Below, piece by piece: positions 53,490 through 61,021 of a DNA stretch of 64,000 nt. The notes under the pieces are model-generated. The model was not told the origin of the DNA, did no database searches, and worked only from the letters and a program-made list of their open reading frames with translations. Source of the DNA: Candidatus Poribacteria bacterium (lineage in GTDB: Bacteria > Poribacteria > WGA-4E > WGA-3G); assembly GCA_026706025.1 (NCBI GenBank), contig JAPOZO010000089.1, positions 62,001 through 126,000 on the forward strand. The letters run 5' to 3'. The first letter of the stretch is position 1. The number at the start of each line of letters is the position of its first letter. The position numbers and the translations under genes were made by a program.

Positions 53490-54077
53490 ATGGACAAAAA
53501 CACAAAACTCATCGTTGGACTCGGCAATCCAGGGATACGCTATGAACAGACAAAACATAACGTCGGTTTTCGCGTGATCGACGCGCTCTATGAAGAATTC
53601 TGCCAACGAGATTCTGAGCAGCGACCGACACACGCATCAATTTGCAACTCGCTGGTTATACAGACGACATGGCACAACGCGTCTATCATCCTCGCCAAAC
53701 CGATGACCTATATGAACAACAGCGGTGCTGCTGTCGCGGCACTCGTTAGGCGGTTTGAGATTCCGCTGCCGGAACTCTGCATCGTTTATGACGATGTCCA
53801 CTTAGACATCGGTGCACTTCGGATGCGGCGGAAGGGCAGCGATGGCGGGCAAAAAGGAATGAAATCTATCATCCATCACTTAGGCACCACAGAATTCCCG
53901 CGCTTGCGCATCGGTATCGGTGAACCGATCGGGGCCTTAGTCGATTATGTCCTCACCGAATTTTCGGAAGATGAAGAAATTGAAATAGCACATACTGTTG
54001 ATCGTGCCGTCAATGCCCTTGAAACCCTCGTCAAAGACGACATTCTGACAGTAATGAATAAATTTAACAGTCGCTAA
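53490..54077 (+). CDS. pth: Peptidyl-tRNA hydrolase
   Basis: The 195-aa enzyme releases tRNA from peptidyl-tRNA. It shows the family opening LIVGLGNPGIRYEQTKHNVG with catalytic His23, KPMTYMNNSG near 71, YDDVHLDIGALRMRRKGSDGG near 97 and HLGTTEFPRLRIGIG near 125. The length is normal. It closes the ispE-to-pth housekeeping row. Confidence 0.95.
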   Translation: MDKNTKLIVGLGNPGIRYEQTKHNVGFRVIDALYEEFCQRDSEQRPTHASICNSLVIQTTWHNASIILAKPMTYMNNSGAAVAALVRRFEIPLPELCIVYDDVHLDIGALRMRRKGSDGGQKGMKSIIHHLGTTEFPRLRIGIGEPIGALVDYVLTEFSEDEEIEIAHTVDRAVNALETLVKDDILTVMNKFNSR

Positions 54078-54090
54078 AATAGCAGTCAGT

Positions 54091-54160
54091 CCAATAATTG
54101 ATAACCGAAAGATTTTTCATGCCTCGCAGTGAGAAAAAATCGTACTGACAACTATTAAAA
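54091..54160. repeat. Dispersed AACTGATAACTGA repeat, copy 4 (short)
   Basis: This short copy has ATTGATAACCGAAAG, the core TTTTTCATGCCTCGCAGTGA and the end GTACTGACAACTATTAAA, in the gap between pth and the phosphatase gene. It lacks the left half of the longer copies. Confidence 0.65.
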
Positions 54161-54175
54161 CCAAACAGGAAACTG

Positions 54176-55186
54176 ATGACAACCCAAAAACCCTCTTTGC
54201 TGACGGACGAAAGTCTCCGAAAGCCGAAAGCCAAAATACAAACAGCCATTGATGCTGTCCTAAAAGCAATACAACTCTGTGAACAAGTGCAAGCCGAGAT
54301 GGTGTCAACAGATGCGATTCAAAAGGCAGACCGAAGCCCTGTAACCGTCGCGGACTTCGGGTCGCAGGCACTGATATGTCAAGCGATTGGCGATGCTTTT
54401 CCCGATGCCACTATCGTCGCGGAGGAAAACGCAAAAGCACTCAAAGAGAACGCGTCGCTCTTGGAACGCGTCACTGACTACGTGAACCGTTTTTACAAAG
54501 ACACATCGCCTTCAGCAGAAACCATTTGCGAATGGATCAATAAGGGGAGCGGTGAAGTCGGACCAAGTTTCTGGACGCTTGATCCGATTGACGGCACGAA
54601 AGGTTTTCTGCGTCGCGACCAGTACGCGATTGCCTTGGCTTACATTGTTGACGGCGTTGTTCAACTCGGTGTTTTGGGGTGCCCGAATCTGCCCTACCGA
54701 CTGGACGCTGCAGAACCTGAGCGCGGATGCCTTTTTGTCGCAATTCGCGGCGAAGGCACACAACTCTACACCAAAACAGGTGAACCTTTAGAACCCGTAC
54801 ACGTATCAAAAGCAGTCCACCGATTCGCAGAGAGTTTCGAGTCCACACACGGTGACAGCGATGCACATGCCAAGATTGCGAACGCACTCGGGATTACAGA
54901 ATCGCCTGTCCAGATGGACAGCCAAGCCAAGTACGGCATCGTTTCGCGTGGCGAAGCGTCCCTTTATATCCGTCTCCCGAATCCGGCTTTTCCAGATTAC
55001 CGCGAGTGCATCTGGGACCACGCCGCGGGGATGATTGTAGTTGAGGAAGCAGGCGGTACGGTCACAGACGCGAATGGCGCACCCCTTAATTTTTTGACAG
55101 GAAAACGGATGCATGAAAATCGAGGCATTGTCGCAACCAACGGAAAACTCCATCAACACGTTTTGAAAGCACTAACTAAACTGTAA
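54176..55186 (+). CDS. 3'(2'),5'-bisphosphate nucleotidase/inositol-monophosphatase-family enzyme
   Basis: The 336-aa protein follows the HAL2/CysQ-type pattern of Li+-sensitive, Mg-dependent phosphatases. Metal ligands are seen in VAEEN near 80 and TLDPIDGTKGF near 137, and the second metal site in ECIWDHAAGMIVVEEAGG near 277. The length of about 335 residues fits eukaryote-like HAL2 better than short bacterial CysQ. The likely reaction is 3'-phosphoadenosine-5'-phosphate to AMP, which removes a by-product of sulfate activation. Other members act on inositol phosphates. Confidence 0.88.
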   Translation: MTTQKPSLLTDESLRKPKAKIQTAIDAVLKAIQLCEQVQAEMVSTDAIQKADRSPVTVADFGSQALICQAIGDAFPDATIVAEENAKALKENASLLERVTDYVNRFYKDTSPSAETICEWINKGSGEVGPSFWTLDPIDGTKGFLRRDQYAIALAYIVDGVVQLGVLGCPNLPYRLDAAEPERGCLFVAIRGEGTQLYTKTGEPLEPVHVSKAVHRFAESFESTHGDSDAHAKIANALGITESPVQMDSQAKYGIVSRGEASLYIRLPNPAFPDYRECIWDHAAGMIVVEEAGGTVTDANGAPLNFLTGKRMHENRGIVATNGKLHQHVLKALTKL

Positions 55187-55317
55187 TTCTGATACTCGAC
55201 GAAATAGCACGTAGGTGGGATTCCCGAATCTCAACCTTCTCATCTAAAACAATTAAGGAACCTGTACGCCGAAGCGATCAAGTACAGACCTCATCACAAG
55301 AGGCCATAGTTAAAAAC

Positions 55318-56283
55318 ATGAAAGTTGGGCAAATTGTTGCACCCCGTCAGATCGAAATTATTGACATAGAACAACCGAACCTCACCAACTATCCCGACGG
55401 CACAGTGATGATTAAAACCGTCCACAGTGCCATCTGCGGAACGGATATGCCATCGTTCGTCCTTGAACACCCAGCAGAAAGTTACCCACTTGGAGCGGGG
55501 CTTTCGATTCACGAGGCGATAGGCGTTGTCACAGACAGCAAATCAGATAGATTCAAGATAGGAGATGAGGTGCTCGCACTACCACGCCACGTCGGTGGAC
55601 TCTCAGAATACTTCCTCTCGGATGAAAGCGTCACGATGCCGTTGACGGACTTCCCACGAAAAGATTGCATCCTGATGTCCCAACCGCTCGGCACTGTGGT
55701 TTGGGCATGTCGGAAACTGCCGAACCTACTCAACCTTGATACAGTCGTTATCGGACAGGGACCGATGGGATTACTCTTTACACACATGCTGAGCAACCTC
55801 GGCGCGAAGACGGTAATTACGACCGATCTGGTCGATTTCCGACTCACAGTATCAAAGAAGATGTGTGCAACACATACGATTAACGCTGCCAAGGAAGACC
55901 CTGTCGCTGCCATTGAGGAAATTACGGAAGGTAGGATGGCGGATCTGGTTGTTGAGGTCGTCGGTCACCAAACAGAGACTATCAACCAGTGTCTTGAACT
56001 CTTAAAACGTGAAGGTACACTCCTCGCTTTCGGCGTACCGGATGACCATATCTACGACTTCCACTTCGCAGATTTTTTCCGTAAGAACCTCAAATTCATC
56101 GGTTCCGTTGGGCCGGATGCACAGAACGACTTCCCACTGGCGATGGATATGATTGCCCAAGGTCGCTTGGATGTGTCGCCGATTATTACACACCATCTAC
56201 CTTTCACAGAAGCACAACTCGGATTTGAAATGGCACTCAACAAGAAAGACGAGGCGATTAAGATAGTTTTTGATTACCAATAG
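55318..56283 (+). CDS. MDR-family (zinc-type) alcohol dehydrogenase
   Basis: The 321-aa protein has the GroES-like N-terminal domain (KTVHSAICGTDMPSF near 38, where a Cys coordinates the catalytic zinc in relatives) and the Rossmann domain (VVIGQGPMGLLFTHML near 143). The usual GHE motif after the first zinc ligand reads SIHEAIGVV. The four-cysteine structural zinc loop is absent. It probably oxidises a polyol or other alcohol with NAD. It starts after the A-rich leader CATAGTTAAAAACATG and converges on the Gfo/Idh/MocA gene at 56474. Confidence 0.87.
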   Translation: MKVGQIVAPRQIEIIDIEQPNLTNYPDGTVMIKTVHSAICGTDMPSFVLEHPAESYPLGAGLSIHEAIGVVTDSKSDRFKIGDEVLALPRHVGGLSEYFLSDESVTMPLTDFPRKDCILMSQPLGTVVWACRKLPNLLNLDTVVIGQGPMGLLFTHMLSNLGAKTVITTDLVDFRLTVSKKMCATHTINAAKEDPVAAIEEITEGRMADLVVEVVGHQTETINQCLELLKREGTLLAFGVPDDHIYDFHFADFFRKNLKFIGSVGPDAQNDFPLAMDMIAQGRLDVSPIITHHLPFTEAQLGFEMALNKKDEAIKIVFDYQ

Positions 56284-56285
56284 TA

Positions 56286-56477
56286 GTAGCTGATGAAGTT
56301 TAAGAAAATATTTCGGTAGACGGACAATAAATTGCTCTACTACAAACAGACGGGAAACCCGTAGTAGTGCGATTCTGCGGCGTACGCGAAGAAACACCCA
56401 AGCAAAACCCCAAATGCGACCTGCATTATCGCACGTTTCAACATTACCGAATTAATAAATTAATCTTCATCAGCTAC
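56286..56477. repeat. Convergent-gene spacer with nested inverted repeats
   Basis: An outer perfect pair GTAGCTGATGAAG (56286-56298) and CTTCATCAGCTAC (56465-56477) brackets this spacer. Inside lie an inverted pair CTACTAC/GTAGTAG and the third TCTGCGGCGTAC element (56367-56434). The right arm overlaps the stop codon of the minus-strand gene. A two-way terminator role is possible. Confidence 0.55.
56367..56434. repeat. TCTGCGGCGTAC-type inverted-repeat element, copy 3
   Basis: The ends GTGCGAT (56367-56373) and ATCGCAC (56428-56434) pair perfectly, with inner blocks TCTGCGGCGTAC and CTGCATT shared with copies at 19922 and 42902. The part GAAACACCCAAGCAAAACCCC also occurs, with a two-base difference and on the other strand, near 36692. 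Confidence 0.65.
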
Positions 56478-57523
56478 AACGGTAATTCAACAGGACGTCC
56501 CTCACGGCTGGATTGATAAATAGCAAGGATAATCTCAACGGCTTTGCGTCCCTCACGTCCATCAACGAGATGTGAGGCATCACTTTCAAGTCCATTAATC
56601 AGGTTTTCCATCTGTCGCCGATGATTCGCATGATTAATCGCACGCGGGTCAGACGCACCGCCGCCGGTATCTGTCTTTTGGGCGAATTTCTCTCGGATTT
56701 CCGCATCTTCAGGAAGCTCCGGGTCGAATTCCCATGTAACGATGTCCTCTTCGGCTAAAACGACGGTCCCGTGTGTACCAGAGATTTCAGTTTTCTTAAG
56801 CATGCCGGGGTAAGCAGCAGTCGTGCCTTCAATGACACCGAGTGCACCGTTTTCAAACCGGAGCGCGGCGACCGCGGCATCTTCAACCTCTATCCGTTCA
56901 TGCGCCAACGTATCGGTGAACGCTTGAACGGTTTTGACGGGACCCATAAAATACTGGAGTAGATCAATAGCGTGGATAGACTGGTTCATGAGCGCACCAC
57001 CGCCGTCAAGGTCCCACGTGCCGCGCCAGCCGCCACTGTCGTAATACTCTTGGGAGCGGTACCATTTGATGTAGGCATCGCCTAAGGTCAACTTGCCGAA
57101 CCGACCACTCTCAATTGTGGACTTAACGAGTTGCGTGCTTTCAGTGAAACGTGAATTGAAGATAGCACAGAGTCGAACATCTGCTGCATCGCACGCTTCA
57201 ATAATCTGATCGCATCGTTGTAAGGTGATTTCCAACGGTTTTTCGACGATGACATGTTTACCGGCTTCTGCGGCGGCAACAGCAGGTTCTAAATGCGCAC
57301 CGCTTGGCGTACAGACGCAGACGATATCTAAGTCGTCTCGTTTGAGCATCTCTGAATAATCGGTGTAGCTATCAACGTCGTATCGATCGGTAAGTCGTTT
57401 GGCGTTTTCAGCGTTCCGTGAACTGACTGCGACCAATTGCCCGTGTTCTAATTCAGAAATTGCGGCGGAGTGGAAATCGGAAATCATTCCGCACCCAATA
57501 ATACCAAATCCGTAAGTTTTCAT
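56474..57523 (-). CDS. Gfo/Idh/MocA-family oxidoreductase
   Basis: The 349-aa dehydrogenase has FGIIGCGMISDFHSAAI at the N-terminus, EKPLEITLQRCDQIIEA near 93 and the substrate-region MNQSIHAIDLLQYFMG near 178. It starts at ATG 57523 after CATAGTTAAAAATATG, almost the same leader as the MDR gene at 55318. The two converge, share leader style and could serve one pathway. A palindrome (57547) lies just upstream of its start, between it and a divergent TPR gene. Confidence 0.92.
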   Translation of the reverse strand: MKTYGFGIIGCGMISDFHSAAISELEHGQLVAVSSRNAENAKRLTDRYDVDSYTDYSEMLKRDDLDIVCVCTPSGAHLEPAVAAAEAGKHVIVEKPLEITLQRCDQIIEACDAADVRLCAIFNSRFTESTQLVKSTIESGRFGKLTLGDAYIKWYRSQEYYDSGGWRGTWDLDGGGALMNQSIHAIDLLQYFMGPVKTVQAFTDTLAHERIEVEDAAVAALRFENGALGVIEGTTAAYPGMLKKTEISGTHGTVVLAEEDIVTWEFDPELPEDAEIREKFAQKTDTGGGASDPRAINHANHRRQMENLINGLESDASHLVDGREGRKAVEIILAIYQSSREGRPVELPL

Positions 57524-57546
57524 ATTTTTAACTATGGTCCTTTGCT

Positions 57547-57571
57547 ATAATCTGACCTACGGTCAGATTAT
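57547..57571. promoter_or_regulatory. Perfect palindrome in a divergent promoter region
   Basis: ATAATCTGACC (57547-57557), loop TAC and GGTCAGATTAT (57561-57571) form a perfect 11-bp inverted repeat between two divergent genes (starts at 57523 and 57664). The placement suits an operator controlling one or both; no regulator gene is nearby. Confidence 0.5.
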
Positions 57572-57663
57572 CGGTTTCTGATGTATTCTGTATACTTTGG
57601 TAAACAAGCACAGATTTTATATCTATAGAATGAATCACACCTACGAAGCATGGAAAATAAATT

Positions 57664-58311
57664 ATGACTTCCAACGAAAATCAAGTTCCAGAGCAGGCAC
57701 CTACAGAGGAGCAAGACACTGAGCAGACACCTACCAATAAAGCCTTTAGAATCGTCTGCATGACGTTTTGCCTTGCAGTGACAGTGCTGTTTATCTGGGT
57801 CTGGCATCACCAAACCCAGTTCAATGACCACTATCGGAAGGCAACTTTCCTGATGCACAAAGGCGAAGCAAAACAAGCAATTGAAGCATATCAGAAGGCG
57901 ATTAAAAATAAGACGCGTACGCTTTTCTTCACGAAAGATTCATCGATTTCCTCGGCTTACAATAACCTTGGACATCTGTACGCCAGCATAAAGGAATACG
58001 CTTCTGCTGTTGAGAATTTTAAGAAAGCGATTGAGATAGTACCCAATAGCGCGAAAGGTTACATCAATCTGACAACTGCCTATCTCCGGCAGAACTTAGC
58101 GGCAGAAGCGCGCGAGGTGTGCCTACAAGCCCTCAAAACTTTTCCGAAAACTGCCTCACTCCATTATAACCTTGCCTGTGCTTACGCCTTAGAGGACAAA
58201 TCTCAAAAAGCGATAGACTCGCTCACTCAGGCGGTCCGTCTCAACCCAGAGCTTAAAACACTTGCGCAACAAGAGAATACCCTTAAGGGAATTGTGTCTG
58301 AACTTCCGTGA
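57664..58311 (+). CDS. Membrane-anchored TPR protein
   Basis: The 215-aa protein has an acidic, Glu/Gln-rich N-terminus, one membrane helix (about 29-47, RIVCMTFCLAVTVLFIWVW) and three to four TPR units: YRKATFLMHKGEAKQAIEAY, SAYNNLGHLYASIKEYASAV, AKGYINLTTAYLRQNLAAEA and SLHYNLACAYALEDKSQKAI. TPRs mediate protein contacts, so it is probably an assembly or scaffold factor facing one side of the membrane. It is transcribed away from the Gfo/Idh/MocA gene, across a palindromic site. Partner unknown. Confidence 0.85.
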   Translation: MTSNENQVPEQAPTEEQDTEQTPTNKAFRIVCMTFCLAVTVLFIWVWHHQTQFNDHYRKATFLMHKGEAKQAIEAYQKAIKNKTRTLFFTKDSSISSAYNNLGHLYASIKEYASAVENFKKAIEIVPNSAKGYINLTTAYLRQNLAAEAREVCLQALKTFPKTASLHYNLACAYALEDKSQKAIDSLTQAVRLNPELKTLAQQENTLKGIVSELP

Positions 58312-58369
58312 ATTCCAAGCACTTTACAATATATCTGCTAACTTTCTACCACAGCGCGTTGTCTTAATT

Positions 58370-58585
58370 TCACATGATTTCCCACCAAAAGGCACTTGTA
58401 ACTGGGGCCTTTTGAGTTGTTTCACTTCTAATGAGCGCGGAGAGATATGTTTTACCGGTGTTGCTCTCACCGACGAACACAGTCAGTGGACGGAGATCTA
58501 TTTCTGCCTTCTCTATAGGTCCAAAATTCTCCACTGCAATACGAATATCTGGTGATTGCTGTATCTCTTTGGTTCTCTGCATCAT
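58370..58585 (-). pseudogene. N-terminal fragment of an AAA-type ATPase
   Basis: The 71-residue frame has IRIAVENFGPIEKAEIDLRP followed by VFVGESNTGKTYLSALI, the first strand and Walker A of an OLD/RecF-like AAA ATPase. After about ten more residues the frame ends, so the rest of a protein normally hundreds of residues long is missing. It is therefore a truncated remnant, possibly of a defence-type ATPase. Confidence 0.6.
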
Positions 58586-58649
58586 CTTTACCTACCAGCA
58601 ACGATCTTAAACCTATTATACGCCTATTCCTACCTACTGGCAACGAAAA

Positions 58650-58680
58650 ATGGGCGAGATTGAAATCTCGCCCATCTCTA
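58650..58680. terminator. Bidirectional terminator
   Basis: ATGGGCGAGATT and AATCTCGCCCAT form an 11-12-bp stem with a very small loop, flanked by an A-rich run on the left and CTCTATTT on the right. It lies between the AAA fragment and the end of the LamG gene at 58715, and suits termination from both sides. Confidence 0.6.
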
Positions 58681-58714
58681 TTTACAATAGGAAGTAGACA
58701 GATACAATTTACTA

Positions 58715-59503
58715 CTATCTCTTCAAATTACCCCACATCGTCGCCAATTTACCACGCGCCGAAACATCAAGCGTATCGCTAACAATCTTCTGGAGTTCCG
58801 CTTCAGTCAGCGCATAGTTGGCTAACATTAATTCATCAATACGTCCCTGAAAGAAACGGGGACAACATCCGTTATTCTCACCGCCGAACCGTAAAGGCTT
58901 ATCCGCTCTGCTTAGACCGGGTCCCTTCTGCGCGATAGCAGTGCCATCAGATTCACCATTGATATAGAAACCGGCTTCCTTGCCATCCCACACAACAGCA
59001 ACATGGCTCCACTCTTTCGCTTTGATCTTGCCGTCAGAAATATGGTAACCAGGGACACTGGTCTCGTAGAAGTAGTAAGCGAGCTTCCCTTCTCCGGGTT
59101 CAATTTGCAGATAATAGGTGTTCTTGTAAAAGATAGTGAATTTATTTTCCTGACCACCCGCGGGGAGTTCGTCAGGATAAACCCACGCCATCATAGTAAT
59201 GGCTTCGTCTATATCAATCTCATCGGAGTGTGCAACCTCTATGAAATCAGCTTTGCCAGCTTCACCCGCCATCTGCACGGCTTCGCCGAGAATGCCTTCA
59301 GCCCACTTGATATTTCCCTCGAATTCACCGACCAAGCCAGCAGTCGCCTCCTCGCTCTGTTTCCCGTTACCTTCGTCGAAGTGCCAGACATAAAGCTGCT
59401 TACCGAGTTGTTTCACATTACCCTTCCCGCCCGCAGTGTACCCCGCGAAGCAGAGCGATAGACTTAGAAAAACGCATAGCATCATAAGCATCTGGGTTCT
59501 CAT
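58715..59503 (-). CDS. Secreted LamG-domain protein with WG tail, I
   Basis: The 262-aa protein has a signal peptide ending LCFAG near residue 20. A LamG-like (concanavalin) domain follows with YVWHFDEGNGKQ, ITMMAWVYPDELP, EWSHVAVVWDGKEAGFYING and GRIDELMLANYALTEAE, the last being a typical LamG ending. The final residues are RGKLATMWGNLKR. It is not close to the 34-42 kb paralogues, yet it carries the same tail. Glycan or protein binding at the cell surface is likely. Confidence 0.88.
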   Translation of the reverse strand: MRTQMLMMLCVFLSLSLCFAGYTAGGKGNVKQLGKQLYVWHFDEGNGKQSEEATAGLVGEFEGNIKWAEGILGEAVQMAGEAGKADFIEVAHSDEIDIDEAITMMAWVYPDELPAGGQENKFTIFYKNTYYLQIEPGEGKLAYYFYETSVPGYHISDGKIKAKEWSHVAVVWDGKEAGFYINGESDGTAIAQKGPGLSRADKPLRFGGENNGCCPRFFQGRIDELMLANYALTEAELQKIVSDTLDVSARGKLATMWGNLKR

Positions 59504-59623
59504 CAGTGGTTCCTCCTTTTAGAATGAACAAAAGGGCGGGTACAAGCACCCGCCCCTACGATAAAACTTGGCAACAGGCAGGCATTGTGGCACTGCTGCT
59601 ATGACAGAGAATATTTATCTACT

Positions 59624-60394
59624 TCACATTTTTAACTTGCCCCACGTCGTAGCAAGTTTATCCTTCGGAGACACAGCAAAGAAAACACCGTTTTCCATAT
59701 CTTGGTTAATCTCTTCAACAGTGAGGGCGCGGTTGTAGATCGCCACCTCATCGACCAAGCCGACCATCCCCTTTAGTCCCGTTTGCGCCTTACCGATACG
59801 GAAGACAACATCAATGCTGTTAATCTTACCAGCAGGCGGTTCAAATTCGACATCCAATTCACCATCAATGTATTGGCGAATCATATCGCCATCGTAGGTA
59901 GAAGAGACGTGATGCCACTCCTTCAACGCCGGTTTAATGGTCTGTTTATTCCGAGAACCTTGCCATCCACCGATGTTGATCCACGTCTCGATTTGTGGGG
60001 AACCGGTAAACTGTGCACTCCACTAGAGACAATAACCCCCGACGTTCGCCCCGCTCCTGCGTCCCATCAAGTTAGAGTCACCTTGGGACTCCTCTGGGAA
60101 AAACCACGCTTGGATCGTGAGTTCATCAGTGATGTCAAGTTCAGGGACCGCGTCAACCTCTACAAATTTCTCAGTGTCTTCAAGATGGACAGCACCACCG
60201 AATTTGCCATCTTTCGACCAGACTGCACCTTCAAAGGTGCCTTCAAGGTTATTTCCACTCACGTCTAAAACTTTGCCACCGTCGTCTTCGTCAAAAGTGA
60301 AGTACAACATGAGCGCGTCATCATCGTTTATTGCCCACACACTGACACTGAAACTCAGAGCGATGACGATGAAAACTGTGATAATCGGTCTCAT
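59624..60394 (-). pseudogene. LamG-domain gene with WG tail, interrupted by one TAG
   Basis: From ATG 60394 the frame encodes a signal peptide (SVSVWA near 20) and the first LamG half up to GANVGGYCL. It then meets TAG (60025-60023) and continues in the same frame as WSAQFTGSPQIETWINIGG, EWHHVSSTYDGDMIRQYIDG and VDEVAIYNRALTVEE to the tail KDKLATTWGKLKM. Both halves are intact and in register over 257 codons, so a single CAG-to-TAG change (expected YCLQW) best explains the break. Readthrough cannot be excluded. It lies 120 bases upstream of the paralogous gene at 58715. Confidence 0.8.
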
Positions 60395-60689
60395 TACAAT
60401 GGACTCCTTTTTTTATCAAATCTTCGGTGTCAAAACCCAACCCTCGTAGGTTTGGGATGTAGACACCGCCCATGTTTTTCGTTGTTTTTTTCTAATCCTT
60501 TTTCTCTCTAAATCGTCTAAATAAGTAGTGTTCGGCATAGGTTGTAGTTCATGTTGTGGTAGATACACTAAACAAGTGAGATAACTACGTAAAAGCCTCA
60601 CACGACTCTATACTTGTTGAAAATCTGCTCGTCAGTCGTTAGTAGGAAAAGATTGCTTAAAAAAGCACATTCCATTTGAAACAGGCGAC

Positions 60690-60850
60690 TCAAAACATTT
60701 CGTAAGGTGCTTTACGGCACGCAGTTAGGGCATTAGCTGTTGCAGGAGGCTTTGTAAGACTTGCTACGCAAGCCAAGGTCGTTGATCGCACGATCCGCCC
60801 CGCACAGGAGGTTTCTAAGAATCCCCCTGCTTTAGCGGGGGGAGTATGTC
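60690..60850 (+). mobile_element. Possible IS200/IS605-type right-end remnant
   Basis: The stretch ends in TCTAAGAATCCCCCTGCTTTA then GCGGGGGGAGTATGTCAAAG, with an 8-bp hairpin at 60823-60842. This pattern is typical of the right end and guide-RNA 3' region of IS605-type tnpB elements. No transposase or TnpB frame survives in the window. The surrounding 60395-60690 holds no recognisable gene. Confidence 0.4.
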
Positions 60851-60855
60851 AAAGT

Positions 60856-60911
60856 TTTAACCATCAACTCGTGCCTTAACAAAAGTATCTGTAGACGAGT
60901 TGATGGTTAAA
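60856..60911. repeat. 17-bp perfect inverted repeat
   Basis: TTTAACCATCAACTCGT (60856-60872) and ACGAGTTGATGGTTAAA (60895-60911) pair perfectly around a 22-base loop, right after the IS605-like hairpin. It may be a terminator-like or element-end structure. Confidence 0.55.
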
Positions 60912-60941
60912 GTTATCGGTACGATTTGCCACGCAAACCTT

Positions 60942-61020
60942 TCAGTGGTCAGTAACAAAAGGTATTTGAAGTTCCATAAACCCTCTTAACTGACGACTGA
61001 CGACTGATAACTGACAACTG
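60942..61020. repeat. Dispersed AACTGATAACTGA repeat, copy 5
   Basis: TTTCAGTGGTCAGTAAC at the left and ACTGACGACTGACGACTGAT then AACTGACAACTG at the right bracket this copy, which lacks the CATGCCTCGCAGTGAGA core. It ends next to the stop codon of the TPP enzyme gene. Confidence 0.6.
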
Positions 61021-61021
61021 C

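Noticed and set aside
60023-60025. TAG considered as pyrrolysine or as part of the selenocysteine system
   Set aside because: SelA concerns UGA, not UAG. No pyl genes are visible, and the position matches a Gln codon one base away.
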